NCBI RefSeq assembly: GCF_002807685.1
Contig: NZ_PEAX01000005.1
Location: forward strand, 1-64,000
Source of the DNA: Neoalteromonas flava
GTDB lineage: Bacteria > Pseudomonadota > Gammaproteobacteria > Enterobacterales > Alteromonadaceae
Direction of reading: 5' to 3'
Length of the DNA stretch: 64,000 nucleotides
Both the position numbers and the translations under genes were made by a program. Shown piece after piece: positions 29,034-36,476 of the stretch. Numbering within the stretch: the first letter of the stretch is position 1; every line of letters begins with the position of its first letter. The notes below the pieces were generated by a model. That model was not told where the DNA came from and made no database searches. It was given only the letters and a program-made list of their open reading frames with translations.

Positions 29034-29056
29034 AAAAGGCCCACACAAGGTGGGCC
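29032..29056 (-). terminator. Terminator-like hairpin with its T tract on the minus strand
   Basis: GGCCCAC-ACAAG-GTGGGCC (29038-29056) is a perfect 7-bp stem just after the barrel gene. The T run lies on the minus-strand side (29032-29037), yet the nearest minus-strand gene to the right ends beyond an intervening plus-strand gene. It may still serve the plus strand as a weaker stem, or it may end an unannotated minus-strand transcript. Confidence 0.5.
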
Positions 29057-29232
29057 AAACAGCAAGAACGCGTACACACTTCAACAGTGCGTTTAATTTT
29101 ACGCATGATGATTGGCATTGGATCTAAAATTTTTCGGATTTTTATACGCCGAAAAGCGAGTGAGATATTTATTTTTAAATAATTAAGTAGTTGAGCTGAC
29201 GTCTTACTCATCGAACTATTAGCGGAGTATTT

Positions 29233-29619
29233 ATGTGGTGGATTAGCCGTATTTTGATAGCGACTGCAGGGATTTTTCATGTAGGTTTTTTTGCTCTTGA
29301 AAGCGTTTTCTTTATGTCTGAGTCGATATACAAGCTATTTGGCGCAGAAAGCTTAGAGCAAGCAAAAACGATGCAAAATTTTGCCTTCAACCAGGGGTTT
29401 TATAATTTATTTCTTGCCGTTGGAGTTTTAGGGGGTCTGCTGTTTGAAAGTAAATGGAAGGAAAACGTCGGATTGTCAATCGCTGTCTTTTCGAGCTTAT
29501 CCATGATTGCAGCAGGACTCGTTTTATACTTCAGCACGGGGAAGATAGTGGGAGCAAGTGTTCAAGCTGGAATACCAATGCTTGGATTACTTTTTCTATA
29601 TTTTAGTAGAAGTAAGTAA
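29233..29619 (+). CDS. DUF1304 small membrane protein
   Basis: The 128-residue protein has four TM helices and fits the DUF1304 family. Family-like strings are GIFHVGFFALESVFFM and FNQGFYNLFLAVGVLGGLLF. The role is unknown. GGAG precedes the ATG. Its codon use is more A/T-rich than that of its neighbours, and it lies at the edge of a stretch of small accessory genes. Confidence 0.82.
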   Translation: MWWISRILIATAGIFHVGFFALESVFFMSESIYKLFGAESLEQAKTMQNFAFNQGFYNLFLAVGVLGGLLFESKWKENVGLSIAVFSSLSMIAAGLVLYFSTGKIVGASVQAGIPMLGLLFLYFSRSK

Positions 29620-29634
29620 GGAAACCTCGCGGTG

Positions 29635-30066
29635 TTAGGCACATTTTAGTGGGCTCAAGGTGTGGCTAGTTGGATTAAACCCTTTCTCACGCAGCCAATT
29701 TAGTGCGTCTGCAGAGTATTCAAAATGTTGATACACGTCCGGATTTTTGCTGGTCGCCATTGCTGCTGACAGAACAAAGTCTTTGATCCCACTGGCGCGA
29801 TACACCAACGCATCACAGGCCAATCGATTGCTTTTACACCAATTCTCAAGTTGAGCAATCAATTGAATACAATCTGGCGTGGCAAGGTCCCATTCATCCA
29901 GATAGGTGATATGACCCCATGGAGCGTTTATAAGGGGTGCGGCGATTGTCTTAAAATTTCTGCAGTAGGCTTGGGTGGCAATGAAATCATACTGGCCTTT
30001 GACGACAGCCACGAGTACATCGTTTTCACGCCACAGGTGATAATGCTTTGTTTTAATCTCGTCCAT
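29635..30066 (-). CDS. Hypothetical protein, possibly STAS/SpoIIAA-like
   Basis: This 143-residue soluble protein has no clear name. The layout resembles small SpoIIAA/STAS-type domains: an N-terminal strand pair (DVLVAVVKGQYDF), a helix, a strand with Trp (GHITYLDEWDLATPD), then helix-strand alternation (LENWCKSNRLACDALVY). This is a weak inference without a profile search. It is convergent with the DUF1304 gene. The unknown protein encoded at 60233-60973 begins with a similar pattern. Confidence 0.6.
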   Translation of the reverse strand: MDEIKTKHYHLWRENDVLVAVVKGQYDFIATQAYCRNFKTIAAPLINAPWGHITYLDEWDLATPDCIQLIAQLENWCKSNRLACDALVYRASGIKDFVLSAAMATSKNPDVYQHFEYSADALNWLREKGFNPTSHTLSPLKCA

Positions 30067-30232
30067 CGCAATTGCGCCTCATTACTGGTTATCTATAAAC
30101 TTAGTCAAACCGCAGGAACTTGCAAAATCATCGGCCTACTTTTGCGATAAATGGAAAAAGAACAGAGTTATCTGATCCGGGCACGTGGCATTTAACGTAT
30201 CGTTTGAGGTTAGTCACAATCGGTAAACGTTT

Positions 30233-30415
30233 ATGTTTGGTTTCTTAAGAACAAATCCCACCAAAAAACTACGCAAGCAGTACGATAGAAAGCTAGAGCA
30301 AGCCATGTTAGCCCAACGCAACGGTGATATCAGAACGTACTCAAGGCTCACTGAAGAAGCGGAAACGCTGTGGCAAAGTATTCAAGCCATTGAGGCCAGT
30401 GATGGTGGTCGCTGA
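30233..30415 (+). CDS. DUF6435 / Lacal_2735-like short protein
   Basis: The 60-residue charged, probably helical protein starts MFGFLRTNPTKKLRKQYDRK, as do members of the Lacal_2735 family (short coiled proteins of unknown role). It overlaps the following DUF2805 gene by 14 bases, so the pair is translationally coupled. Confidence 0.75.
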   Translation: MFGFLRTNPTKKLRKQYDRKLEQAMLAQRNGDIRTYSRLTEEAETLWQSIQAIEASDGGR

Positions 30416-30662
30416 AGCAGATAAATCCCGGATCATCGAGATGGCTTGGGAAGATCGCACACCGTTTGAGGCCATAGAGCAGCTTTACGGAATGTCTGAG
30501 CCGCAAGTGATTAAGTTAATGCGCAGTGAGCTAAACTCCAAATCCTTTAAAAACTGGCGTGCGCGTGTGAGCGGGCGCAACACTAAACATTTGAAACTCC
30601 GGCCTGCAGGTATAGAACGTGGATACTGCCCCACTCAATACAAGATGGGACGCGGACGCTAA
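30402..30662 (+). CDS. DUF2805 / TIGR03643-family protein
   Basis: The 86-residue protein carries the family core IIEMAWEDRTPFEAIEQLYG, an HTH-like helical unit, then LMRSELNSKSFKNWRARVSGR and the tail RPAGIERGYCPTQYK. Function is unknown. The ATG has GAGG upstream. The frame is open further upstream, but that extension would lie inside the preceding gene. Its stop overlaps the stop of the convergent nuclease gene. Confidence 0.83.
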   Translation: MVVAEADKSRIIEMAWEDRTPFEAIEQLYGMSEPQVIKLMRSELNSKSFKNWRARVSGRNTKHLKLRPAGIERGYCPTQYKMGRGR

Positions 30663-32797
30663 CTCAACTGCGCTTGGTCGCGTAACTCATGAATAATAGC
30701 GAGCAATTCTGCAGCGGCTTCAGCATCAGACATGGCGCGGTGATGGCGCTGCATTTTAATCTCAAAATGCGAGGTTAAACTTGCCAGTGAGTAGGACTTT
30801 AATCCCGGGTGTACTTTGCGCATTTCAGCACAGGTGCAAAATTTAGGACGTCGGTAAGTCGCTCCTAGTCGCTCGTACTCCTGTCGAATAAAGCCATAAT
30901 CAAAGTTGACATTATGTGCGACAAAAATACAGCCGTCGGTAAATGCTGCAAAATCTTCAGCAATTTCCGCAAATGCAGGTGCTTCAGCAACCATATCATC
31001 ATCAATCCCGGTTAATGCAGTGATGTTAGTAGGAATACGTCGTTGTGGATTGATTAAGGATTGCCATGTTGCGACCGTCTCACCATTAATTCGCTTTACC
31101 GCGCCAATCTCGGTGATCCGATGCAAGCGAGACTGTCCTCCGGTAGTCTCAATGTCAACAACGACGTAGGGTTGCATTGGGTCTCGACACCACTCAACTT
31201 TGGTAATGCGAACCTCAAATCCACATTCACTCAAACGATTAATGGATACCAGTTGATTCCGTCGTAAACTATCGCCAGGGGCTTTGACCTCTTCAAAACG
31301 CAGTTGTTCATCGGTTATGACCATAAGGTCAGGAAAACCATCTTTGAGGCTTGAATAATCTTTAGCCATGGACCGCAATAACGAGAGATATTGCGCCGGT
31401 TTAGCGTGCTCCAGCAAAAGTTTTAATGGCTCTAGCAAGCGTGCGTGCCATTGAAACAACGAATTGACTTTGCCGTAATTGCGCGCGCTGGTAGCTACTA
31501 GGTGCTGGTGAAATGTTGCAGGCTCTTGCCAGTCGTTTAGGAGTTTTTCGATTTTTTCTGCGTGGTCTTGGTACAACCGGTTTTCAACCAGTACTTTAGG
31601 GCGAATATCAAACTCGTTGCTTAGGGACTGTGGGTCATCGGCATATATTATGTCCCAAAAACTCAAACCAAAAAGGGTCAACCACAAGCGGTTTTCCGTG
31701 CGCAGCGCGAGTTCTCCATGACGTTGATAATAATCAACGACTCCACGCTCTACATGACCCATATAGATCTCATCTATGGGTAATACTGAGGTTGTTTGCT
31801 GTAACAGGTCGGTTAAACGACTGGTGCGCTTTTGCTTAAATTTAAGCGCCAGAAAGTCTTTAGCAAACACCAGTAATTCATCACTCGGTGGGTCATTAAG
31901 CATTTGCTCCAGCTGTTGTTGCACTTGAGCTTTGTCACCGTCTTTATAGGTTTCGCGGATCCATTTCTCTTGCGCGGTATCGAGTTGCGAGGCGCGTAAC
32001 AAATTCATTGCATAAGGTCTGTCAGTTGCAAGGAACGCTTTGCCCAACAACCAAAGTACCTCGTCTCTATAGCGCTGGGCCAAGTGACCAAAGGCTTCAG
32101 GTAATGCCGCTAATTCGATGCGTAGTGCCATAGATGAAATACTATTTTTCACTTCGTCACGCAACTGTGCATAGTAAAAGGCCGATTGTGCTTCAGCATG
32201 ATTAGCAAAATGTGATTGCGTGTTGCGGCTATCTTTGCGGGTGCGCATGATGCCAAGGTCACGCATTGAAAATTGCGTCATAGTCCCATGAGTGTGGCCA
32301 AAAAATAGAAACATGAAGTAAGCCAACGTGACATCAAAATTACGCAACCAATAGCGTTTTGTTATATTCGATTGGGTTGCACGTTGCGGCGATAGTTGCT
32401 GCTCTGCTAACTCAAGTAGTTGTTGTTTGGAGTAAGCAGAAGGGCATCGGATCCCTTGTTCACGAAGCATCCCGACCAAGTCTGCTTTGGTTAAAAGCGG
32501 TAAAATCGAGCTGATGTCACTCGCTTCGATGCTGCGCAGCCAGTTCAGCTCGGCTACATGGCTTATGGCTTCATCGTTGTTTGCTATTTCAGGATAGTAC
32601 AAACTATCGCGCGTAATCAGCGGGTGTTTACGATTTGCTAAACGTGCGACCACACATTGGCTGTTATTGGGCAGGTCGTCAAAGTAAGCTAACCACTGCT
32701 CTTGTTCAGGGGCGAGCAGATGTTTGCATGGTCCTGCAATGTAGGCTAAACACTCCTTAAAGTTATCTAAGTAGTAAAAAGTCGGTAGCTGCTTCAC
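30659..32797 (-). CDS. FAN1-like VRR-NUC nuclease fused to a DEDDh (DnaQ-like) exonuclease
   Basis: The 712-residue protein joins two nucleases. The N-terminal two thirds look like bacterial FAN1: a SAP-like segment (TKADLVGMLREQGIRCPS, about 105-140), a helical TPR-like region, and a VRR-NUC site. The VRR-NUC residues are FPDLMV (D490) and EEVKAPGDSLRRNQ (E503, K505). FAN1 enzymes cut 5' flaps and act in interstrand-crosslink repair. The C-terminal part (about 543-705) is a 3'-5' exonuclease of the DnaQ/RNase T type: VVVDIETTG (D548, E550), HNVNFDYGF and HHRAMSDAEA. Both sites look intact. One polypeptide could thus trim both strand polarities. The gene is flanked by small unknown genes and converges on the DUF2805 gene with overlapping stop codons. 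Confidence 0.9.
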   Translation of the reverse strand: MKQLPTFYYLDNFKECLAYIAGPCKHLLAPEQEQWLAYFDDLPNNSQCVVARLANRKHPLITRDSLYYPEIANNDEAISHVAELNWLRSIEASDISSILPLLTKADLVGMLREQGIRCPSAYSKQQLLELAEQQLSPQRATQSNITKRYWLRNFDVTLAYFMFLFFGHTHGTMTQFSMRDLGIMRTRKDSRNTQSHFANHAEAQSAFYYAQLRDEVKNSISSMALRIELAALPEAFGHLAQRYRDEVLWLLGKAFLATDRPYAMNLLRASQLDTAQEKWIRETYKDGDKAQVQQQLEQMLNDPPSDELLVFAKDFLALKFKQKRTSRLTDLLQQTTSVLPIDEIYMGHVERGVVDYYQRHGELALRTENRLWLTLFGLSFWDIIYADDPQSLSNEFDIRPKVLVENRLYQDHAEKIEKLLNDWQEPATFHQHLVATSARNYGKVNSLFQWHARLLEPLKLLLEHAKPAQYLSLLRSMAKDYSSLKDGFPDLMVITDEQLRFEEVKAPGDSLRRNQLVSINRLSECGFEVRITKVEWCRDPMQPYVVVDIETTGGQSRLHRITEIGAVKRINGETVATWQSLINPQRRIPTNITALTGIDDDMVAEAPAFAEIAEDFAAFTDGCIFVAHNVNFDYGFIRQEYERLGATYRRPKFCTCAEMRKVHPGLKSYSLASLTSHFEIKMQRHHRAMSDAEAAAELLAIIHELRDQAQLS

Positions 32798-32877
32798 ATT
32801 ATCCCATTCGCAATAATACCATTCACAATATAACTGTATTTATATACAGCTTTAGTGTGAATGTAAATGCTACTGTA

Positions 32878-33198
32878 TCACCGAGGCGTTTTGACGCGTT
32901 GTTTACTGAGCCATGAAAAATGCGCAGCTAATTGGCTATCCGCTTTTATGTCAGCCAGCGTATTGAATCGCTTGGCCAACTCCATTTCTGAGTGAAAACG
33001 GTGCAACGCCTTATGGCAAGGCTCGCAAATCATAATGCCGTTATTCAATTCGTGCTTAGTATAGTTTTTCTTAAAAAAGCTACGACGATGCATCTTCCGC
33101 GGTATCAAGTGATGGAATGTTAAGTGCATGGCGCGTAAACACAATGGGCACTGGCCATGTTTTGGGGTTCGGCTGTTTTGCGTAGTAAGACAATCCAT
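32878..33198 (-). CDS. Small HNH-family putative nuclease
   Basis: The 106-residue protein has a zinc-type HNH layout: CPLC, then LTFHHLIPRKMH, then NNGIMICEPCHKALH. The two CxxC pairs would bind structural zinc and the His cluster would form the nuclease centre. Small stand-alone HNH proteins of this kind occur in Shewanella and Alteromonas and have no assigned substrate. It is encoded just upstream of, and on the same strand as, the FAN1-like fusion nuclease (80-base gap), so joint expression is possible. Confidence 0.8.
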   Translation of the reverse strand: MDCLTTQNSRTPKHGQCPLCLRAMHLTFHHLIPRKMHRRSFFKKNYTKHELNNGIMICEPCHKALHRFHSEMELAKRFNTLADIKADSQLAAHFSWLSKQRVKTPR

Positions 33199-33305
33199 TT
33201 ACGTTGTAAACCCGTAATGATTTATAAGTTTAATTTGAGCACCTCGCTAGAAATGGGTATTGGCGCTAATAGCTTATACTTTTTGCTATAAAAACAGGAT
33301 CGTCA

Positions 33306-33503
33306 TTGCTTATGAGTTTAACTGACGCGGCACAGTTTGAGTGCCCTTATTGTATGGCTTACAACGATTTAGAAATAGATCAACAGAACGATATTGGTCA
33401 GCAACAAGTGGTTGATTGTCAGATTTGTTGCCAGCCGATTGAACTAATGCTCAACCCGACTGAATTTGGGATTGAAATCATAGCGAAACGTGACGATGAG
33501 TGA
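33306..33503 (+). CDS. CPXCG-motif cysteine-rich small protein
   Basis: The 65-residue protein has a probable zinc-ribbon pair: CPYC near the N-terminus, and CQICCQPIEL about 27 residues later. Members of the CPXCG family are unannotated small metal-binding proteins common in gammaproteobacteria. The TTG start used here lies six bases after AGGA; the in-frame ATG two codons later is twelve bases away. It overlaps the flavin reductase gene by 8 bases and opens a three-gene coupled cluster. Confidence 0.82.
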   Translation: MLMSLTDAAQFECPYCMAYNDLEIDQQNDIGQQQVVDCQICCQPIELMLNPTEFGIEIIAKRDDE

Positions 33504-34158
33504 ATATCGAGTCAATGCCAGTGACATTGCACAGATGGAACAGCGGTATCGCGCAGAGTTTATCAACAGCTTGTCTGGCTTCAAAAGTGCTAATTTAGTT
33601 GCCACGCGAAGTAAACAGGGAATAGATAATTTAGCGATTGTAAGCAGTGTTGTACATATTGGTGCAAACCCGCCTTTGTTAGGCATGATAATGCGGCCTC
33701 ATACTGTGCAACGCGATACCTTACAGAATATTAAAGAGACCGGCGTTTACACGCTTAATTCCGTGACCGAGAATATGCTAAAGCGGGCGCATCAAACATC
33801 CGCACGCTACGCTTATCAAACCAGTGAATTTGATGCAGTGGGATTTATGCGTCAGTCAACAACCGCGGTGGCTGCGAGTTATGTCGCTGAATCGCCACTA
33901 AAAATTAGCCTTGAAGTGCAAGACATTCAATACTTAGCGATTAATCAAACGGAGTTGGTGATTGGTCAAATTGTTGAGGTGGTTTTAGCTGATGATTGTA
34001 TCGATAAAACTGGTTATTTAGATATTGAGCAATTAGGTAGTATCACCATTAGTGGGTTGGTTAGTTATCATAAAACTAAACGTCTGGGGGCGTTTGCGTA
34101 CGCTAAACCTGACACGCCAATCCAGCCTTTAGAACTTATGCAGAGAGACTTAGAATGA
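33496..34158 (+). CDS. Flavin reductase-family (FMN-binding) protein
   Basis: The 220-residue protein belongs to the flavin reductase/DIM6-NTAB split-barrel family that binds FMN. It contains LSGFKSANLVATRS, NLAIVSSVVHIGANPPLLG and IKETGVYTLNSVTENM, then HKTKRLGAFAYAKPDTP. It may be an NAD(P)H:flavin oxidoreductase. It overlaps the CPXCG gene upstream and the 41-residue peptide gene downstream (ATGA), so translation is coupled at both ends. Confidence 0.87.
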   Translation: MSEYRVNASDIAQMEQRYRAEFINSLSGFKSANLVATRSKQGIDNLAIVSSVVHIGANPPLLGMIMRPHTVQRDTLQNIKETGVYTLNSVTENMLKRAHQTSARYAYQTSEFDAVGFMRQSTTAVAASYVAESPLKISLEVQDIQYLAINQTELVIGQIVEVVLADDCIDKTGYLDIEQLGSITISGLVSYHKTKRLGAFAYAKPDTPIQPLELMQRDLE

Positions 34159-34280
34159 TCCCAAATCTTGATCAGTTATTGGTTGTGTGTGGCGTGGTTA
34201 CTGTGGTGGTATTCGGTGTTGTGTATGTGATGGTTAATATCCTCGGCAGTAGTCAACAATCAGAATTGGATGAAGAGTAA
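34155..34280 (+). CDS. 41-residue single-pass membrane peptide
   Basis: A short open frame begins at the ATG that overlaps the flavin reductase stop (ATGA) and encodes 41 residues. A polar start (MIPNLDQ) is followed by one hydrophobic helix of about 24 residues (LLVVCGVVTVVVFGVVYVMV) and an acidic tail (SQQSELDEE). Overlap with the upstream gene and the TM-plus-charged-tail design argue for a real small membrane protein. It could anchor or modulate the flavin reductase. No family is recognized. Confidence 0.65.
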   Translation: MIPNLDQLLVVCGVVTVVVFGVVYVMVNILGSSQQSELDEE

Positions 34281-34296
34281 GTGTTTGCGTTAGGGG

Positions 34297-34310
34297 GTGA
34301 CATAGATCAA
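34297..34310 (+). promoter_or_regulatory. FNR/CRP-like half-palindrome
   Basis: GTGAC-ATAG-ATCAA resembles the FNR box TTGAT-N4-ATCAA, with one perfect half and one CRP-like half. It lies after the small membrane peptide gene and upstream of a terminator and the HiPIP gene. If active it would put either the HiPIP gene or a short RNA under oxygen control. Confidence 0.3.
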
Positions 34311-34371
34311 TTCCCACTTAAGTTTTGATTGGCATTGAACCTGATTGAACATATCCTCGTATCACTTGTAC

Positions 34372-34397
34372 AAAGGCTCACCGAATGGTGGGCCTTT
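34372..34397 (+). terminator. Terminator of the CPXCG-flavin reductase cluster
   Basis: AAAGGCTCACC and GGTGGGCCTTT form an 11-bp stem with one T-G pair around GAAT. Only a short T stretch follows, so strength is moderate. It lies 91 bases after the 41-residue frame. Confidence 0.65.
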
Positions 34398-34488
34398 GCC
34401 GTATTAGCAATGTGTAATTAAGAATGATTCGTGTTTTCAATCATTTGTAATAGTGAATTTTTTAATTGAAACGCTTAAGGAGCGCTCA

Positions 34489-34782
34489 ATGAGTAAAGTA
34501 AATCGTCGCGATTTTTTAAAACTCTCTGGCTCGGGTTTGATTGGATTGACCTTAGGGGGTGTGTCTCTTCGCACACAGGCGCAGGAGCAATTGAGTCTTG
34601 ATGACCCTACTGCCAAGGCTTTGCAATACACGCATGAATCGACCGTTGACGGTGCTAACTGTGAAAATTGTATGTATGTGCAGGGTGATGCAGGTGCAGA
34701 GTGGCGCCCATGTGCGATATTCCCTGGTAAGCAAGTGAATGCCAAGGGTTGGTGTTCTGCTTGGGTTAAGAAACCCGGTTAG
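34489..34782 (+). CDS. High-potential iron-sulfur protein (HiPIP), Tat-exported
   Basis: The 97-residue protein starts MSKVNRRDFLKLSGSGLIGL, a twin-arginine signal peptide, which implies export after cofactor insertion. The mature part has the HiPIP Cys set: CENC, then WRPC, then GWCSAW, ligating one [4Fe-4S] cluster. HiPIPs are periplasmic one-electron carriers between quinol-oxidizing complexes and terminal acceptors. AAGGAG stands six bases before the ATG; a longer frame upstream is not needed. It has its own terminator. Confidence 0.93.
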   Translation: MSKVNRRDFLKLSGSGLIGLTLGGVSLRTQAQEQLSLDDPTAKALQYTHESTVDGANCENCMYVQGDAGAEWRPCAIFPGKQVNAKGWCSAWVKKPG

Positions 34783-34792
34783 TTTTTTATTG

Positions 34793-34830
34793 AAGGTGCA
34801 CTTACATTCATAGCGTGCACCTTTTTTCTT
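34793..34830 (+). terminator. Terminator of the HiPIP gene
   Basis: AAGGTGCAC and GTGCACCTT form a 9-bp stem with a 13-base loop, then a T run. Confidence 0.88.
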
Positions 34831-34844
34831 GGTTTAATCAGTTT

Positions 34845-36464
34845 TTATCGCGGTTTCGTTTCTATCGGAAGCCAAACTGATTGTTCCTTCTGCCATCCAT
34901 CACTGGATATTGCAGCAGGCATTAATTCAACTCTTATTTGTTGTTGCAGAGCTGCAGCTGCGTTTAACACAGCGACATCCTCCCATTGACCGCTTATTAT
35001 GCTGATGCCCAGCGGCAAATGCTTGTACACACCCATCGGAATACTAACATGAGGATAGCCCGCTATTGCTGCTGCCCAGCCAAAACCTAACCAGCCCCAT
35101 GGGCCATGATCACCATAAATGCCATCAATCATAAAGGCTGGGTTATTGCTGGGCGCAACTAGCAGAGAAACATTGTAGTCGGCGAGTAACTGGTCAATAC
35201 CCTCGGCGCGAGTGGCTTGTTGAACCAAGTTGACGGCGTTTCTATAGTCTTGGCTCTCAAGCGAGGGGGCTTTGCTGGCTTTCTCAAAAATAGATTGATC
35301 AAACAGCATCAGTTCACGTTCAGAGGACGCATTAAACTCGATTAAGTCTGCTAACGAGCGTGGCTGTTCTTGATTGGGAGTGGACGATAGATATGCATTG
35401 AGACTGGGTTCAAATTCGCTGAGAAGAACTTGATATGAGGCATCCCAAAAATCTTCTGGGGGATTATATTCGGTAATATCTACTAACTCCGCACCCGCGG
35501 CTGACAGTGCCGTGAGCGCTGAATTAAACACGTCAATAATTACTGCATTACGCCCTTGTTCGGTGCGCATGACTCCAATCCGCACCCCTTTTAGCGAAGG
35601 ACTCAGTGCTTGCTGGAGTTCTTCTACCAAGGTTTCAGTACCTTTGCTCAATTCATCTTGGCTATCTGGCCCCGCCATTATGGCTGCCAACAGCGCAGCA
35701 TCATGCACTGATTTTGTCATAGGACCTGCGGTATCCTGACTCGGAGATATGGGCACTATGTGGGTCCGTGGTAATAGGCCAACCGTGGGCTTATAGCCAA
35801 CAATCCCATTCATGCTCGCTGGGCAAATAATAGAACCATTAGTTTCAGTGCCAATTGCGACTGGTGCAAAGCCGGCGGCAACCGCCGCACCGGACCCTGA
35901 GGACGATCCGCAGGGAGAGCGCGAGAGATCGTGCGGGTTTCTGGTTTGTCCGCCAACACCGCTCCAGCCGCTAATGGAATCTTCCGAGCGGAAGTTAGCC
36001 CATTCCGATAAGTTGGTTTTGCCGAGAATTATTAAGCCCGCGGATTTGAGCCGCTGAATGATCGGTGCGTCGCGTTGAGTATCGTTGTTAATGAGTGCTA
36101 ACGAACCTGCAGTAGTTGGTAAGTTCTTGGTGTCGATATTATCTTTCACTAAAATGGGAATACCATGCAACGGACTCAGTACTTGCCCTTGACTACGCAG
36201 TTCATCCAGTCGTTGTGCTTCCTTAAGTGCGTTAGGGTTAAGCGTTAAGACACTTTGAATGCGCGGACCATCCCAATCGAATCGCTCGATACGTTGGTTG
36301 TAATGTTGTACAAGCTCAACGCTGGTGACATTGCCCTGCTCCAGCTGCGTGACTAACTCAACGGCGTTGAGTTGCCACCACTGCGTATAACTACCCTTTG
36401 TTTGTGGCGTGTTCACACAACTACTCAAGGATAGCGCAAAACTCAATACTAGTAGGTATTTCAT
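34845..36464 (-). CDS. Lipoprotein amidase (amidase-signature family)
   Basis: The 539-residue protein has a lipoprotein signal (LVLSFALSLSSC) that places it in a membrane facing the periplasm. The amidase-signature domain shows the Lys of LVKDNIDTKNLPTTAGS and the Gly/Ser-rich stretch SPCGSSSGSGAAVAAGFAPV. GTETNGSIICPASMNGIVGY follows, supplying the cis-Ser and nucleophilic Ser of the Ser-cisSer-Lys triad. The family hydrolyses varied amides, and the substrate is not predictable. The binding-protein gene just upstream on the same strand (12-base gap) suggests co-transcription. Confidence 0.9.
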   Translation of the reverse strand: MKYLLVLSFALSLSSCVNTPQTKGSYTQWWQLNAVELVTQLEQGNVTSVELVQHYNQRIERFDWDGPRIQSVLTLNPNALKEAQRLDELRSQGQVLSPLHGIPILVKDNIDTKNLPTTAGSLALINNDTQRDAPIIQRLKSAGLIILGKTNLSEWANFRSEDSISGWSGVGGQTRNPHDLSRSPCGSSSGSGAAVAAGFAPVAIGTETNGSIICPASMNGIVGYKPTVGLLPRTHIVPISPSQDTAGPMTKSVHDAALLAAIMAGPDSQDELSKGTETLVEELQQALSPSLKGVRIGVMRTEQGRNAVIIDVFNSALTALSAAGAELVDITEYNPPEDFWDASYQVLLSEFEPSLNAYLSSTPNQEQPRSLADLIEFNASSERELMLFDQSIFEKASKAPSLESQDYRNAVNLVQQATRAEGIDQLLADYNVSLLVAPSNNPAFMIDGIYGDHGPWGWLGFGWAAAIAGYPHVSIPMGVYKHLPLGISIISGQWEDVAVLNAAAALQQQIRVELMPAAISSDGWQKEQSVWLPIETKPR

Positions 36465-36476
36465 TGACTTACCTCG

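Noticed and set aside
28945-29280. 111-codon minus-strand frame across the barrel-gene end and the following gap
   Set aside because: It runs straight through the hairpin at 29038-29056 and shows no domain. It is a chance frame, although a short RNA on this strand remains possible.
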